From positions 310,001 to 374,000 of the forward strand of contig CBIHPP010000004.1 of NCBI GenBank assembly GCA_966212235.1: a stretch of DNA of 64,000 bases, in the 5' to 3' direction. Positions 1 through 7,645 of the stretch are shown one piece after another. Positions within the stretch are counted from its first letter, which is position 1; every line of letters starts with the position of its first letter. Position numbers and translations under genes: made by a program. Source of the stretch: Niastella sp966212235. GTDB taxonomy: Bacteria > Bacteroidota > Bacteroidia > Chitinophagales > Chitinophagaceae. The notes beneath the pieces were generated by a model. It saw only the letters and a program-made list of their open reading frames with translations. It was not told the origin of the DNA and made no database searches.

Positions 1-263
1 AACCGCTGCACGTTGATCACTTTATCATAGCGCTGTTTCCGGATCTTCCCCAGCAGCTTCCAGAGATTTTTCAGCTTGCCATTCTTTTTATCCCAGATCA
101 GCACTTCGTGCAAATACGGATGGTTTTGCAGCAAGGCTTCATTGCCTTTTCTAACCATAAAATCGATCTGCGCTTCGGGAAAATGCCGGTGCAGTTTTTC
201 CACGATGCCGGTAGCCAGCACCACATCACCAATAAAAGCCGTTTGTATGACGAGAAATTTCAT
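1..263 (-). CDS. Glycosyltransferase family 9 (heptosyltransferase-like), N-terminal part
   Basis: Only the first 87 codons lie in the window; the gene continues past base 1. The protein begins MKFLVIQTAFIGDVVLATG, the N-terminal Rossmann strand and glycine-rich turn typical of GT9/ADP-heptose:LPS heptosyltransferases. It goes on with a segment predicting a second strand (AQIDFMVRKGN) and a helix, as in WaaF/RfaF-like enzymes. Family members add heptose or related sugars to the lipopolysaccharide inner core at the cytoplasmic face of the inner membrane. The ATG at 263 is the first start and is preceded by an AT-rich, T/G-biased non-coding stretch. The acceptor sugar cannot be judged from this fragment. 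Confidence 0.75.
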   Translation of the reverse strand, partial: MKFLVIQTAFIGDVVLATGIVEKLHRHFPEAQIDFMVRKGNEALLQNHPYLHEVLIWDKKNGKLKNLWKLLGKIRKQRYDKVINVQR

Positions 264-374
264 TAAACAATTTGTTGTTTGTTGTTTGTCGTTTGTGGTT
301 GCTGACGCGCTTTGAGGTTTAGAATTAATTTTGAACTACCCTTTAAAGAACGACAAACCACAAACCATAAACTG

Positions 375-944
375 TTACTCTCTTATTACCGTGACACTAC
401 TATCCTTATTCCATCTAATTATTGCAGATGGAGCATGTTGAGTATGGTCTTTTTGCCGGTATTGAACGATATAATCTACCCCCTGCCAAATCACCGGCAT
501 AATATCGCCAAAAGTAGCCGGCGACGGGTCGCCCGACAAATTAGCCGAGGTGGAAACAATGGGTTTGCGGAACCGCTTGATCAAATGTTTGCAGAAAGTA
601 TCTTTGACGATGCGAATGGCCACCGTACCATCGGAATTGATCACATTGTCGGCTAACCCAATGGCGCCATCGTAAATAACGGTGGTGGGCTTTTTAACTT
701 TTGCCAGGTAATCGAACACCTGCAGGTCAATATGCGCCACATACTGCATCAGCTCTTTTTCATCGGCCAGCAATATGATCATGCTTTTAGCCTCGGGCCG
801 CTGTTTCAGATTAAAAATGCGGTTAACGGCCGTAGCATTGGTAGCGTCGCAGCCAATGCCCCAGATGGTATCGGTAGGGTAAAGGATCAATCCCCCACCC
901 TGTAATACTTTCAAACTATGATCAACGTCGTGCGAAAAATCCAT
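375..944 (-). CDS. L-threonylcarbamoyladenylate synthase (TsaC/Sua5/YrdC family)
   Basis: A 189-residue YrdC-fold protein expected to make threonylcarbamoyl-AMP from threonine, bicarbonate and ATP, the first step of t6A37 tRNA modification. Family signatures are visible: GGLILYPTDTIWGIGCDA near the N-terminus, a KxR segment (NLKQRPEAKSMIIL) and the late SANLSGDPSPATF motif. The length fits TsaC/YrdC-only proteins; there is no C-terminal Sua5 domain. I chose the ATG at 944; the frame stays open to a TTG at 971, but that adds an unlikely nine-residue leader. The gene runs in the same direction as the GT9 gene beyond it, 111 bp away. It is probably constitutive housekeeping. Confidence 0.88.
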   Translation of the reverse strand: MDFSHDVDHSLKVLQGGGLILYPTDTIWGIGCDATNATAVNRIFNLKQRPEAKSMIILLADEKELMQYVAHIDLQVFDYLAKVKKPTTVIYDGAIGLADNVINSDGTVAIRIVKDTFCKHLIKRFRKPIVSTSANLSGDPSPATFGDIMPVIWQGVDYIVQYRQKDHTQHAPSAIIRWNKDSSVTVIRE

Positions 945-1001
945 GGTGCAAATGTAGGGGCAAAATGACAATTCACAGGCCGTATAACCAGGAGGATTTC
1001 G

Positions 1002-2414
1002 CTAAAATTGTAATATAACCAGTTTGCGTAGCGCTTTGTCGTAATAAGCATGATAGTACCGGCCATTGGTCATAAACAGGTTTTCCGCTTCCCTGGGTAT
1101 TTTAATACCTTTCGTATAATATTCAATTTGTTCATTGATAGAATTGCCGATGGCGCCCTCAACATGTTCAAAAGTGTCGGCATTCAACAACATTTTAAAC
1201 CGGGCCGATTTAACCCAGCCGCCACGATTAAAACCACCGGTTGGAGTTGGAACCATAACCATGGGAGCTCCATAACCACCCGCTGCCATATGCATGCCAC
1301 CGCCGCCACGGTTTGTATTTATTTTTGCATACGACCCAATAATCACTTCAATTTGGTTGTTATTGTTCGGTGTGGCCGTGATCACCACATCGCCAGTGAC
1401 CATTTTTCGAAGCAATTGCCTTGTTTTACCCAATTCGCGTGTTTCATGGGCACTATTAGATGTGCCTTCCTGTATAATGGGGGTGTTTTTAAAAGAAATA
1501 GTATCCTCTCTTTTCGCCACAAATGATCTATTGATTACTCCGCTGAACAGGTCAGCGACCTGTACACACAAACTGTCGGATGTTACCCATAAATAATACA
1601 ATTTATTGCGCAGTAAAAATGAGTTATCAGAAAAAGCATAAGGGCCGATTTCCCCGCCAGGTAATGTGAAATGGTGTTTGATCAACCAGGGATCTACTTT
1701 TTTATGTGGCAGGTCGAAACTAACTACATGGGTTGAATCCGGGTGGTTGTTCATTACCAGCAACAGTGTATCATTTCTCAGGTATAATTTATTGGCACGA
1801 ACGGCAACATCTATGCTGCACTCCCCTTCCAGGTCAACTTTCTTCAGGCTTACTTTGCGTACTAAAGCACCGTCTGTGGTCAAATCGTTCCATCCACTTT
1901 CGTCAAAATGGTACCGCAGGGTGTCAAACTGCTGTTCACTGGTAAAATTATAAATGATGAATTCAGAAGTTTTGTTATTCGACGTACAGTATAAAAAGCG
2001 ATCGCCGCCGCTGAGATGATCAACTACCTTTTCTTTTTTCAGATCAAACTCAATAAAACGGTCTTTTGTTTCACCGGTTGTAATATCCAGCACCCAGTTA
2101 TGGAGGATATCTTTACCCGCCTGTTCTGTAAAAATATATGCCTTGTTATCACGAATAAACCCACCCAACACTTTATCTATGGACTTAAGGGGAATATTGA
2201 ATTGTTGAACAACCTCAACCTTGTTATTAAATACAAATGCCCTGATGGTACCCTTACCAACAACAAATGTGCAGCTTTGCTGTTTGGATTTGTCGGAAAT
2301 GGTATGCAATTGAATGTCTTTTCCCCGCCAACCGATTGGCTGTTCAAAATGTTTTTGCTGGGCTACGGTTTGCAGGGCACAAAAAGAAAGAAGGATACTG
2401 ATTATTACACGCAT
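1002..2414 (-). CDS. Secreted protein of unknown function (paralogue of the next gene)
   Basis: A 470-residue protein with a clear N-terminal signal peptide (MRVIISILLSFCALQTVAQ). I do not recognise a named domain. The body has alternating short hydrophobic strands and polar turns (for example CTFVVGKGTIRAFVFN, LLLVMNNHPDSTHVVSFDL), compatible with a beta-propeller-like repeat, but this is inference. A glycine/methionine-rich loop (NRGGGGMHMAAGGYGAP) lies around residues 370-385. It is a clear paralogue of the gene upstream (2463-3881): both share GW...K(D/E)(I/M)(Q/R)L(H/Q)TIS near residue 30, FKNTPIIQE or YKNTPIIQE, and a C-terminal AENLFMTNGRYYHAYY/AENIFELNGQYYYIYY segment. The 48-bp gap suggests co-transcription and tandem duplication. 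Confidence 0.7.
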   Translation of the reverse strand: MRVIISILLSFCALQTVAQQKHFEQPIGWRGKDIQLHTISDKSKQQSCTFVVGKGTIRAFVFNNKVEVVQQFNIPLKSIDKVLGGFIRDNKAYIFTEQAGKDILHNWVLDITTGETKDRFIEFDLKKEKVVDHLSGGDRFLYCTSNNKTSEFIIYNFTSEQQFDTLRYHFDESGWNDLTTDGALVRKVSLKKVDLEGECSIDVAVRANKLYLRNDTLLLVMNNHPDSTHVVSFDLPHKKVDPWLIKHHFTLPGGEIGPYAFSDNSFLLRNKLYYLWVTSDSLCVQVADLFSGVINRSFVAKREDTISFKNTPIIQEGTSNSAHETRELGKTRQLLRKMVTGDVVITATPNNNNQIEVIIGSYAKINTNRGGGGMHMAAGGYGAPMVMVPTPTGGFNRGGWVKSARFKMLLNADTFEHVEGAIGNSINEQIEYYTKGIKIPREAENLFMTNGRYYHAYYDKALRKLVILQF

Positions 2415-2462
2415 AGTTAAGGGTTACAAAAAACGCTAAAAATATAAAAAGGATGGTTGGGG

Positions 2463-3881
2463 TCAAAACTTTAATACCACCAGCTTGCGCTCGGTTTTGT
2501 GGTAATAGATATAGTAGTATTGTCCATTGAGCTCAAAAATGTTCTCCGCTTCCGGTTCAGTTTTCAAAGTAGCGGCATAGCGCTCAATACGTTCATAAGC
2601 GGAGCTAACCGGCTCCCCAGGCATATGCGAAAAATTGTCAGCATTAAGCAATGTTTTAAAATACGACGACTGGGTATAGGTATCACGGAAAGCTCTTCGC
2701 GATAAAGGGCGGGTAGGAAACATCATTGCTCCGGAATAACCATATGGGCCTACCTGGTTAAATCCGGGGTTGCCGCCAACGAACGTAGTTCTGACTGTTT
2801 TTTCATACGAACCAACCACCACTTCAACCAGATCATTTCCATGCTGCTTAGCCGCGATCACTGCACTTCCGGCTGTCATTCTACGCAGTAATTTACTGGT
2901 CCTGTTCAGGTCCTTTGGATCTTTAATTCTATCATTTGAAGTTACTTCCTGTATAATAGGCGTGTTTTTGTAGTCAATGTCATCCCCTTTTTCCGTTATA
3001 TATGTTTTATTGATCACACCGCTTACTGCATCAACCACCTGCACCATCAGCTTGTCACCAGTAGCCCGTACATAGTACAATTTATTGCGGAAAAAAAACG
3101 AGTTATCGGAATAATCACCAGATTTGAATTTCTCTTTTTCCGGATTGTGATCGATGACCCAGGATTTTACTTTTTGTTGTTGCAGATCGAAGTTGACCAA
3201 ATGCGTTGAATCGATGTGATTGTTCATTACCAGCAATACGGATTCGTTGTTCAGATACAGCTTATTTTTTTTTACAAGGGCATCGGGGTCCATTTCAGCA
3301 TCGGGGTCCATGTTCTGCAATCTTATGGCACGGCCATACCCCCCGGTGAGATCACGCCACATCGAATTGGAAAACCTGCAACGTATTAAAGTAGCGGGCT
3401 CCTCATTTTCGAAATCGTATATGGTTATTTCTTTGGACCTGTAAGCAGCCGTTATATATATGAAATGGTTGCCTGCACTGATACTGGTAACATTCATTTC
3501 ATTTCGGGGGTCGAGGCGGAACAGGCTTTCTTTTATCTCTTCGGTAATTACATTCAACGACAAACAGAATAATTCTCCTTTTTCCGGCTGTTCACTAAAC
3601 ATATACAGGGAAGAATCACGCATAAAGCCGCCCAGTAATCTTGTTCCAGGCTTGTGAGGTAAACTGAATTGCCCCATTAATTTTAGCTGACCGGTAAATA
3701 CAAAAGCCCTGATGCTATCATTGCTCACTACAAATGTGCAACTGCTTTGCCCGGTACGGTTGCTAATGGTTTGCAACCGCATCTCCTTTTCGTTCCAGCC
3801 CAGAAATTCTGCGAACTGCCTGCTTTGGGCTATATCCCGGGTACTACAGAAAAAAAACAGGATAAAGAATGCTATACGCAT
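2463..3881 (-). CDS. Secreted protein of unknown function (tandem paralogue)
   Basis: A 472-residue protein with signal peptide MRIAFFILFFFCSTRDIAQS. It aligns along its whole length with the downstream 1002-2414 product: GWNEKEMRLQTISNRTGQSSCTFVV, LLVMNNHIDSTHLVNFDL, NTPIIQEVTSND and a C-terminal FELNGQYYYIYYHKTERKLVVLKF end. The two proteins have clearly diverged despite the shared blocks, so the duplication is not recent. No catalytic motif was recognised. Export to the periplasm or outer surface is the only function-relevant statement the sequence supports. It is divergent from dapD (about 107 bp between start codons), so its promoter lies in that short gap. Confidence 0.7.
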   Translation of the reverse strand: MRIAFFILFFFCSTRDIAQSRQFAEFLGWNEKEMRLQTISNRTGQSSCTFVVSNDSIRAFVFTGQLKLMGQFSLPHKPGTRLLGGFMRDSSLYMFSEQPEKGELFCLSLNVITEEIKESLFRLDPRNEMNVTSISAGNHFIYITAAYRSKEITIYDFENEEPATLIRCRFSNSMWRDLTGGYGRAIRLQNMDPDAEMDPDALVKKNKLYLNNESVLLVMNNHIDSTHLVNFDLQQQKVKSWVIDHNPEKEKFKSGDYSDNSFFFRNKLYYVRATGDKLMVQVVDAVSGVINKTYITEKGDDIDYKNTPIIQEVTSNDRIKDPKDLNRTSKLLRRMTAGSAVIAAKQHGNDLVEVVVGSYEKTVRTTFVGGNPGFNQVGPYGYSGAMMFPTRPLSRRAFRDTYTQSSYFKTLLNADNFSHMPGEPVSSAYERIERYAATLKTEPEAENIFELNGQYYYIYYHKTERKLVVLKF

Positions 3882-3988
3882 GATTTCAGGGGTTTACAAG
3901 AAGATAAAAGTAATAAAAACGCCTAAATAGCCAGACGATTTATAATTGATTTATGATCTGTACTGTATGTTTGCAAAAAATTAAAGAA

Positions 3989-4795
3989 ATGCAAGATCTG
4001 ATACTCGAAGCCTGGAGCAACCGCGAGTTATTAAAAGAAAAAAAATATACCGATGCGGTAAAAGCTGTCATTGAAGAAGTAGATAAAGGCCGTTTGCGCG
4101 TGGCATCCCCAGGCGACGACAAATGGACGGTGAATGAGTGGGTAAAACAGGCCATTCTCCTGTATTTCGGCATTCAGCCCATGCAAACCTGGAATCTGGA
4201 GCCGTTTGAGTTTTACGACAAAATGCTGCTCAAGAAAAATTATAAGGAATTAGGCGTTCGCGCTGTACCTCATGCCGTAGCGCGTTATGGCGCTTATGTC
4301 GCCAAAAATGTGGTGTTAATGCCATCGTATGTAAATATTGGCGCTTATGTTGACGAGGGCACTATGGTTGACACCTGGGCAACCGTTGGCAGCTGTGCAC
4401 AAATTGGCAAAGGCGTGCATTTGAGCGGCGGTGTGGGCATTGGCGGCGTGCTGGAACCATTACAGGCCAGTCCTGTTATCATTGAAGATGGTTGTTTTGT
4501 AGGTAGCCGCTGTATAGTGGTGGAAGGCGTAGTTGTTGAAAAAGAGGCCGTATTGGGCGCCAACGTGGTATTAACACAAAGTACAAAGATCATAGATGTA
4601 AGCGGCAGTACGCCGGTTGAATACAAAGGACGGGTACCGGCACGCAGTGTAGTAATTCCAGGTACGTACGCAAAAAAATTCCCGGCCGGAGAATATCACG
4701 TAAGTTGCGCACTCATCATTGGTCAGCGTAAACCCAGCACTGACCTGAAAACAAGTTTGAATGATGCGCTGAGGGATTTTAATGTTTCTGCTTAA
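3989..4795 (+). CDS. dapD: 2,3,4,5-tetrahydropyridine-2,6-dicarboxylate N-succinyltransferase (DapD)
   Basis: A 268-residue left-handed parallel beta-helix acyltransferase. DapD transfers succinyl from succinyl-CoA to tetrahydrodipicolinate in the succinylase branch of lysine/meso-diaminopimelate synthesis. An N-terminal helical domain (LILEAWSNRELL) is followed by hexapeptide-repeat turns from about residue 100 (VVLMPSYVNIGAYVDEGTMVDTWATVGSCAQIGKGVHLSGGVGIGG...) and the closing segment with GRVPARSVVIPGT. The length matches the roughly 270-residue family. The frame is open upstream to an ATG at 3953, but the product starting MQDLILEAW at 3989 matches known DapD starts, so I use that. The EamA transporter follows after 9 bp and is probably co-transcribed. 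Confidence 0.93.
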   Translation: MQDLILEAWSNRELLKEKKYTDAVKAVIEEVDKGRLRVASPGDDKWTVNEWVKQAILLYFGIQPMQTWNLEPFEFYDKMLLKKNYKELGVRAVPHAVARYGAYVAKNVVLMPSYVNIGAYVDEGTMVDTWATVGSCAQIGKGVHLSGGVGIGGVLEPLQASPVIIEDGCFVGSRCIVVEGVVVEKEAVLGANVVLTQSTKIIDVSGSTPVEYKGRVPARSVVIPGTYAKKFPAGEYHVSCALIIGQRKPSTDLKTSLNDALRDFNVSA

Positions 4796-4804
4796 GCAAA
4801 TTAT

Positions 4805-5728
4805 TTGGAAGGGAAAAAACATACGGTAACACTAGCGGGTTTTCTGATCACCATAATAGGCTCCATTTTGTTCTCAACAAAAGCAATCCTTGTAAAGATG
4901 GCTTTTAGAGACACGCCTATGGATGCCCTTACCCTGCTGATGCTACGCATGACATTTTCCCTTCCCTTTTATATTGGCGCGGTATGGTTGGCCCGGCAAA
5001 AAGGCCATACGCCGTTGACCGGCCGCCAATGGACGGCCGTCATCGGGCTCGGACTTTTTGGTTATTACCTCAGCAGTCTGTTCGATTTTATCGGCCTGCA
5101 ATATGTTACCGCCGGACTGGAACGCCTGATCCTGTTCCTGTATCCCACCTTCGCTGTTTTTATCAATGCGTTTGTTTTTAAGCAACCCGTAGTACGCACC
5201 CAGAAGATTGCGCTCCTGCTAACCTATACCGGCATTGCGATCGCCTACGTTGGCGAGTTACGCTTCGGAGATATCGGCAATGAGCATTTTATTTTGGGCA
5301 GCTTCCTCATCTTTTTGTGTTCCATTACGTATAGTATTTATATTGTAGGCAGCGGTCGCCTGATACCAACGGTAGGCGTTACCCGTTTCACCGCGTATGC
5401 GATGCTGTCATCCACTTTCGGTGTTTTTGTACATTTCGCCCTGGGCGGCGGCAACCTGCAGAAATTGCAGGAAGCCGGTACACACATCTGGTACGGCATA
5501 TTACTGGCCGTTGTGGCCACCGTGCTACCCACGTTTATGTTATCGAACGGTATGAAACGGATCGGCTCCAACAACGTAGCGATTATTTCGGCTATTGGTC
5601 CGGTTTCAACAATTATACAGGCGCATTTTATTTTGGGTGAGAAGATCTTCCCCGCGCAAATTGCCGGTACGTTGCTGGTGATTGTAGGGGTTATATTGAT
5701 TGGGTGGCGGAGGAAGTCAACGGGATAA
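4805..5728 (+). CDS. EamA/DMT-superfamily transporter
   Basis: A 307-residue integral membrane protein with about ten hydrophobic segments in two repeats of five, as in EamA (RhaT/YdcZ-type) drug/metabolite exporters. The first repeat begins GFLITIIGSILFSTKAILVK; the second includes ILGSFLIFLCSITYSIYIVG and ends with IAGTLLVIVGVILIGW. The N-terminal start appears to be TTG at 4805 (LEGKKHTVTL...); no ATG sits between the dapD stop and the first membrane segment. The gene follows dapD after 9 bp. The substrate cannot be read from sequence; amino-acid or metabolite efflux is usual for the family. It is the last gene before the long non-coding repeat region. Confidence 0.85.
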   Translation: MEGKKHTVTLAGFLITIIGSILFSTKAILVKMAFRDTPMDALTLLMLRMTFSLPFYIGAVWLARQKGHTPLTGRQWTAVIGLGLFGYYLSSLFDFIGLQYVTAGLERLILFLYPTFAVFINAFVFKQPVVRTQKIALLLTYTGIAIAYVGELRFGDIGNEHFILGSFLIFLCSITYSIYIVGSGRLIPTVGVTRFTAYAMLSSTFGVFVHFALGGGNLQKLQEAGTHIWYGILLAVVATVLPTFMLSNGMKRIGSNNVAIISAIGPVSTIIQAHFILGEKIFPAQIAGTLLVIVGVILIGWRRKSTG

Positions 5729-5820
5729 TTTGAGACAAATTTTTTAAACCCGAGGCTTATAGCCGAAGTATCAACTACCTGAACAGGCTTTTTGACCTGT
5801 TAAGCAAACCAATTAGGATT

Positions 5821-6520
5821 ATAAGTACACTTGCTTGCGTTATACGTATACTTTTTCCTATTATAAGCAATAAATTATCTTTTATAATTACACTTTCCCC
5901 TTTTATAATTACTTTTTTCAAAGTTATAATCACATTTTCCCGGAAGATCACTAAATGGCCAGAGAGATAATTACTATTTATTCATTTATAATTTATAATC
6001 GGTGCAAAAGCAACTTTTTTTCGAAAAAAAGTGGAATGATCACAGCAAAAAATCTACTTATTGCCATTTTGAACTAACTATCACTAAAAACAGTTTAGTG
6101 TCAGCAAAAAAAAGTTACTATCGACAATTTTAAATCTACTGTCGGCGATAAAAAGCTTATAGTTCCTGAAAAAAATCTATTTATGATAAAAAAGTATCTA
6201 AGACCGATGAAAAATAAGTTATCGGGGGACGAATTAAACTTAATACCCAAAAAAATAAGTTAACTGTCAGCAATTTGATACTAACGGAATCCCATTTTAA
6301 TCTAACGGCTTCCATTTTTAACTAACTGGCCTCATTTTCATACTAACGGGACCTTATTTTAATCTAACTGTAAAGAGAAGAAATCTGGTGCTGAAGAAAA
6401 ACTATTTATAAGGTGACGATTTAAACGATCAGGGGCAATTATTAACTCATGGGCCTAAAAGAAAGTAAGTAAAAACTCAACGATTAATTATGACCCGGGA
6501 AACAATAAGTATGACTGGAA
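5821..6520. repeat. Degenerate array with 21-bp period (about 30 units)
   Basis: Related cores recur at mostly 21-bp, occasionally 20-bp, steps: ATAAGTAC 5821, ATACGTAT 5842, ATAAGCAA 5863, ATAATTAC 5884 and 5905, ATAATCAC 5926, ATAATTAC 5967, ATAATT 5988, then ATCTACTT 6052, AGTTACTATC 6113, ATCTACTGTC 6134, AGCTTATAGT 6154, ATCTATTTAT 6175, ATCTAAGACC 6196, AGTTATCGGG 6217, ACTTAATACC 6238, then CTAACGG-type cores at 6281, 6302, 6322, 6343, 6364 and a weaker CTGGTG at 6385. Late weak units include TATGACCCGG 6489 and TATGACTGG 6510. Neighbouring units are most alike, so the array grades from one sub-consensus to the next. Units between 5990 and 6050 are hard to recognise. Confidence 0.75.
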
Positions 6521-6695
6521 AAAATGCCAGATCTTCTGACATGCTTTACCGACACGTTTAAATCCTTACCGGTTCCTTCAAAAACCGGATCAATCCTGAA
6601 CCTGCCTGCTGACGCTCTGCCGATACAGCCAAAAGCATTTTTATGAATGAAGGGGGCGGCCTGGTGCAAGGTTAACACCCGGTGCGCAGTGCTTA

Positions 6696-6906
6696 CTGAA
6701 TGCTACCTGAATGGGTGTTAGACTGCACGGTAATGGCCTGGGTATTGCCTGGTAAAGGCCTGAGGATTGCCTGGGGATGGCCTTGCAGCCATGAGTTCCT
6801 GTAGGATCCCTGTAGAGTCCGGGTACAGTACGTAGGCCATTAGGCTACCATTCCTGTACCATTTCGCTACAATCCATGTCGGCAATATTGTAAGTGTTTG
6901 TCATGC
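6696..6906. repeat. Degenerate array with 11-bp period
   Basis: CTGAATG or CTGAATGG cores occur at 6696 and 6707. GCCTG occurs at 6736, 6747, 6758 and 6769 and GCCTT at 6780, exactly 11 bp apart. After a half-period shift come seven consecutive 11-mers starting at 6797: TCCTGTAGGAT, CCCTGTAGAGT, CCGGGTACAGT, ACGTAGGCCAT, TAGGCTACCAT, TCCTGTACCAT and TTCGCTACAAT, followed by weaker units to about 6906. The G+C content is clearly above that of the preceding 21-bp array. No open frame is maintained through it. Confidence 0.7.
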
Positions 6907-7112
6907 TAAAAATCATTATCCCCCTACAAATTGACTTGATCCGCGCTGCCCCATAGAATACTTACACCAAATTGTCAAAGAACTTGCTTTACCGGTCGCT
7001 CCCGGGGAGAGGGTTTCGGGGTTCGCCTCTCCCGTTAGCCCTGAGCGAAACTCCTTTGGTAGTGACTGATAGAGCAAATGTACATCTGCTCCCCTACCGC
7101 TTTTTCAAAAAT

Positions 7113-7260
7113 GTGACGGTGTTCGGAAAGTGATGGGACGAACTGAGGAAAGTGATGTGACGTTTGGTTGTTTTACCTCGAAAACACCCCGGTTTTTGGG
7201 ACGGTGTTCGGAAATGGGTGTGACGAACTGAGGAAAACGGTGTGACGAATGACACATTCT
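7113..7260. repeat. 22-bp repeats, GKGACG core
   Basis: The core G(T/G)GACG appears at 7113, 7135, 7157, 7198, 7220 and 7242. Steps are 22, 22, 41, 22 and 22. Two larger stretches (from 7113 and from 7198) are near-copies of each other, sharing GACGGTGTTCGGAAA and GACGAACTGAGGAAA; they are about 86 bp apart. The spacing is twice the 11-bp period of the flanking blocks. Confidence 0.75.
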
Positions 7261-7281
7261 CATCGGTTTGTCCTCTTTGGT

Positions 7282-7445
7282 ACCTCGGATCCACCTCGAT
7301 TCTCCCTATGTGGGACCTCGATTTCACCTCGGCTTGACCTCGGATTTCGAGGACCTGTCCTCGGAAACACCTCTTTGGGTCCTCGGAATTTGAGGAGGCA
7401 AAGAGGACCCAAAGAGGAGGAAGTGAGGTGGTATTGAGGTTGGTG
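7282..7445. repeat. 11-bp CCTCGG/GAGG array with strand inversion and hairpin
   Basis: ACCTCGG-type cores lie at 7282, 7293, 7315, 7326, 7337, 7358, 7369 and 7380, in 11-bp steps or multiples apart from one 21-bp step. From 7391 the complementary core (T/A)GAGG recurs at 7391, 7402, 7413, 7424 and 7435, again every 11 bp. The two halves are therefore in inverted orientation. At the junction a perfect 15-bp inverted repeat, CCTCTTTGGGTCCTC at 7370-7384 and GAGGACCCAAAGAGG at 7403-7417, encloses an 18-nt loop. Confidence 0.8.
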
Positions 7446-7645
7446 ATTGGGAGGATAGGACTATGACGTATGATTTACACCATAGCACCAGGCTGATATA
7501 AAAAACGTGAAAAACACCTATTTTTTGTAACCCATTTCTTTGTAAGATTGAAATCGACAGTTTAGCATATAATTATGCTTATCAATCGTTTTTATATATC
7601 CTCAAAAAGCTACCATCCTTTTTAACACAAATAACTCTAATCTTT

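Larger units (their letters stand above)
5729..7645. other. 1.9-kb intergenic region of helically phased degenerate repeats
   Basis: No reading frame here looks like a gene: the few frames of 60-80 codons are repeat-derived and resemble nothing known. Instead the region holds successive blocks of short degenerate repeats with regular spacing: about 21 bp at 5821-6520, 11 bp at 6696-6906, 22 bp at 7113-7260 and 11 bp again at 7282-7445, each with different consensus and base composition. The last 200 bp before the ATPase gene at 7646 are plain AT-rich sequence and must hold its promoter, though I see no convincing TAnnTTTG box. An 8-bp stem (GGGAGAGG at 7005, CCTCTCCC at 7026) sits in the middle part. 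Confidence 0.75.

Noticed and set aside
5780..5970. Minus-strand heptad-like translation (VIIKGESVIIKD...)
   Set aside because: No ATG start and stops break the periodicity further upstream; the 21-bp period alone yields heptads in any frame.
6484..7437. Three to four 60-80-codon frames in the repeat region
   Set aside because: They arise from the periodic repeats, lack family resemblance and overlap each other on opposite strands.
5821..7445. CRISPR array
   Set aside because: Repeats are degenerate and contiguous, there are no identical repeats with unique spacers, and no cas genes are nearby.
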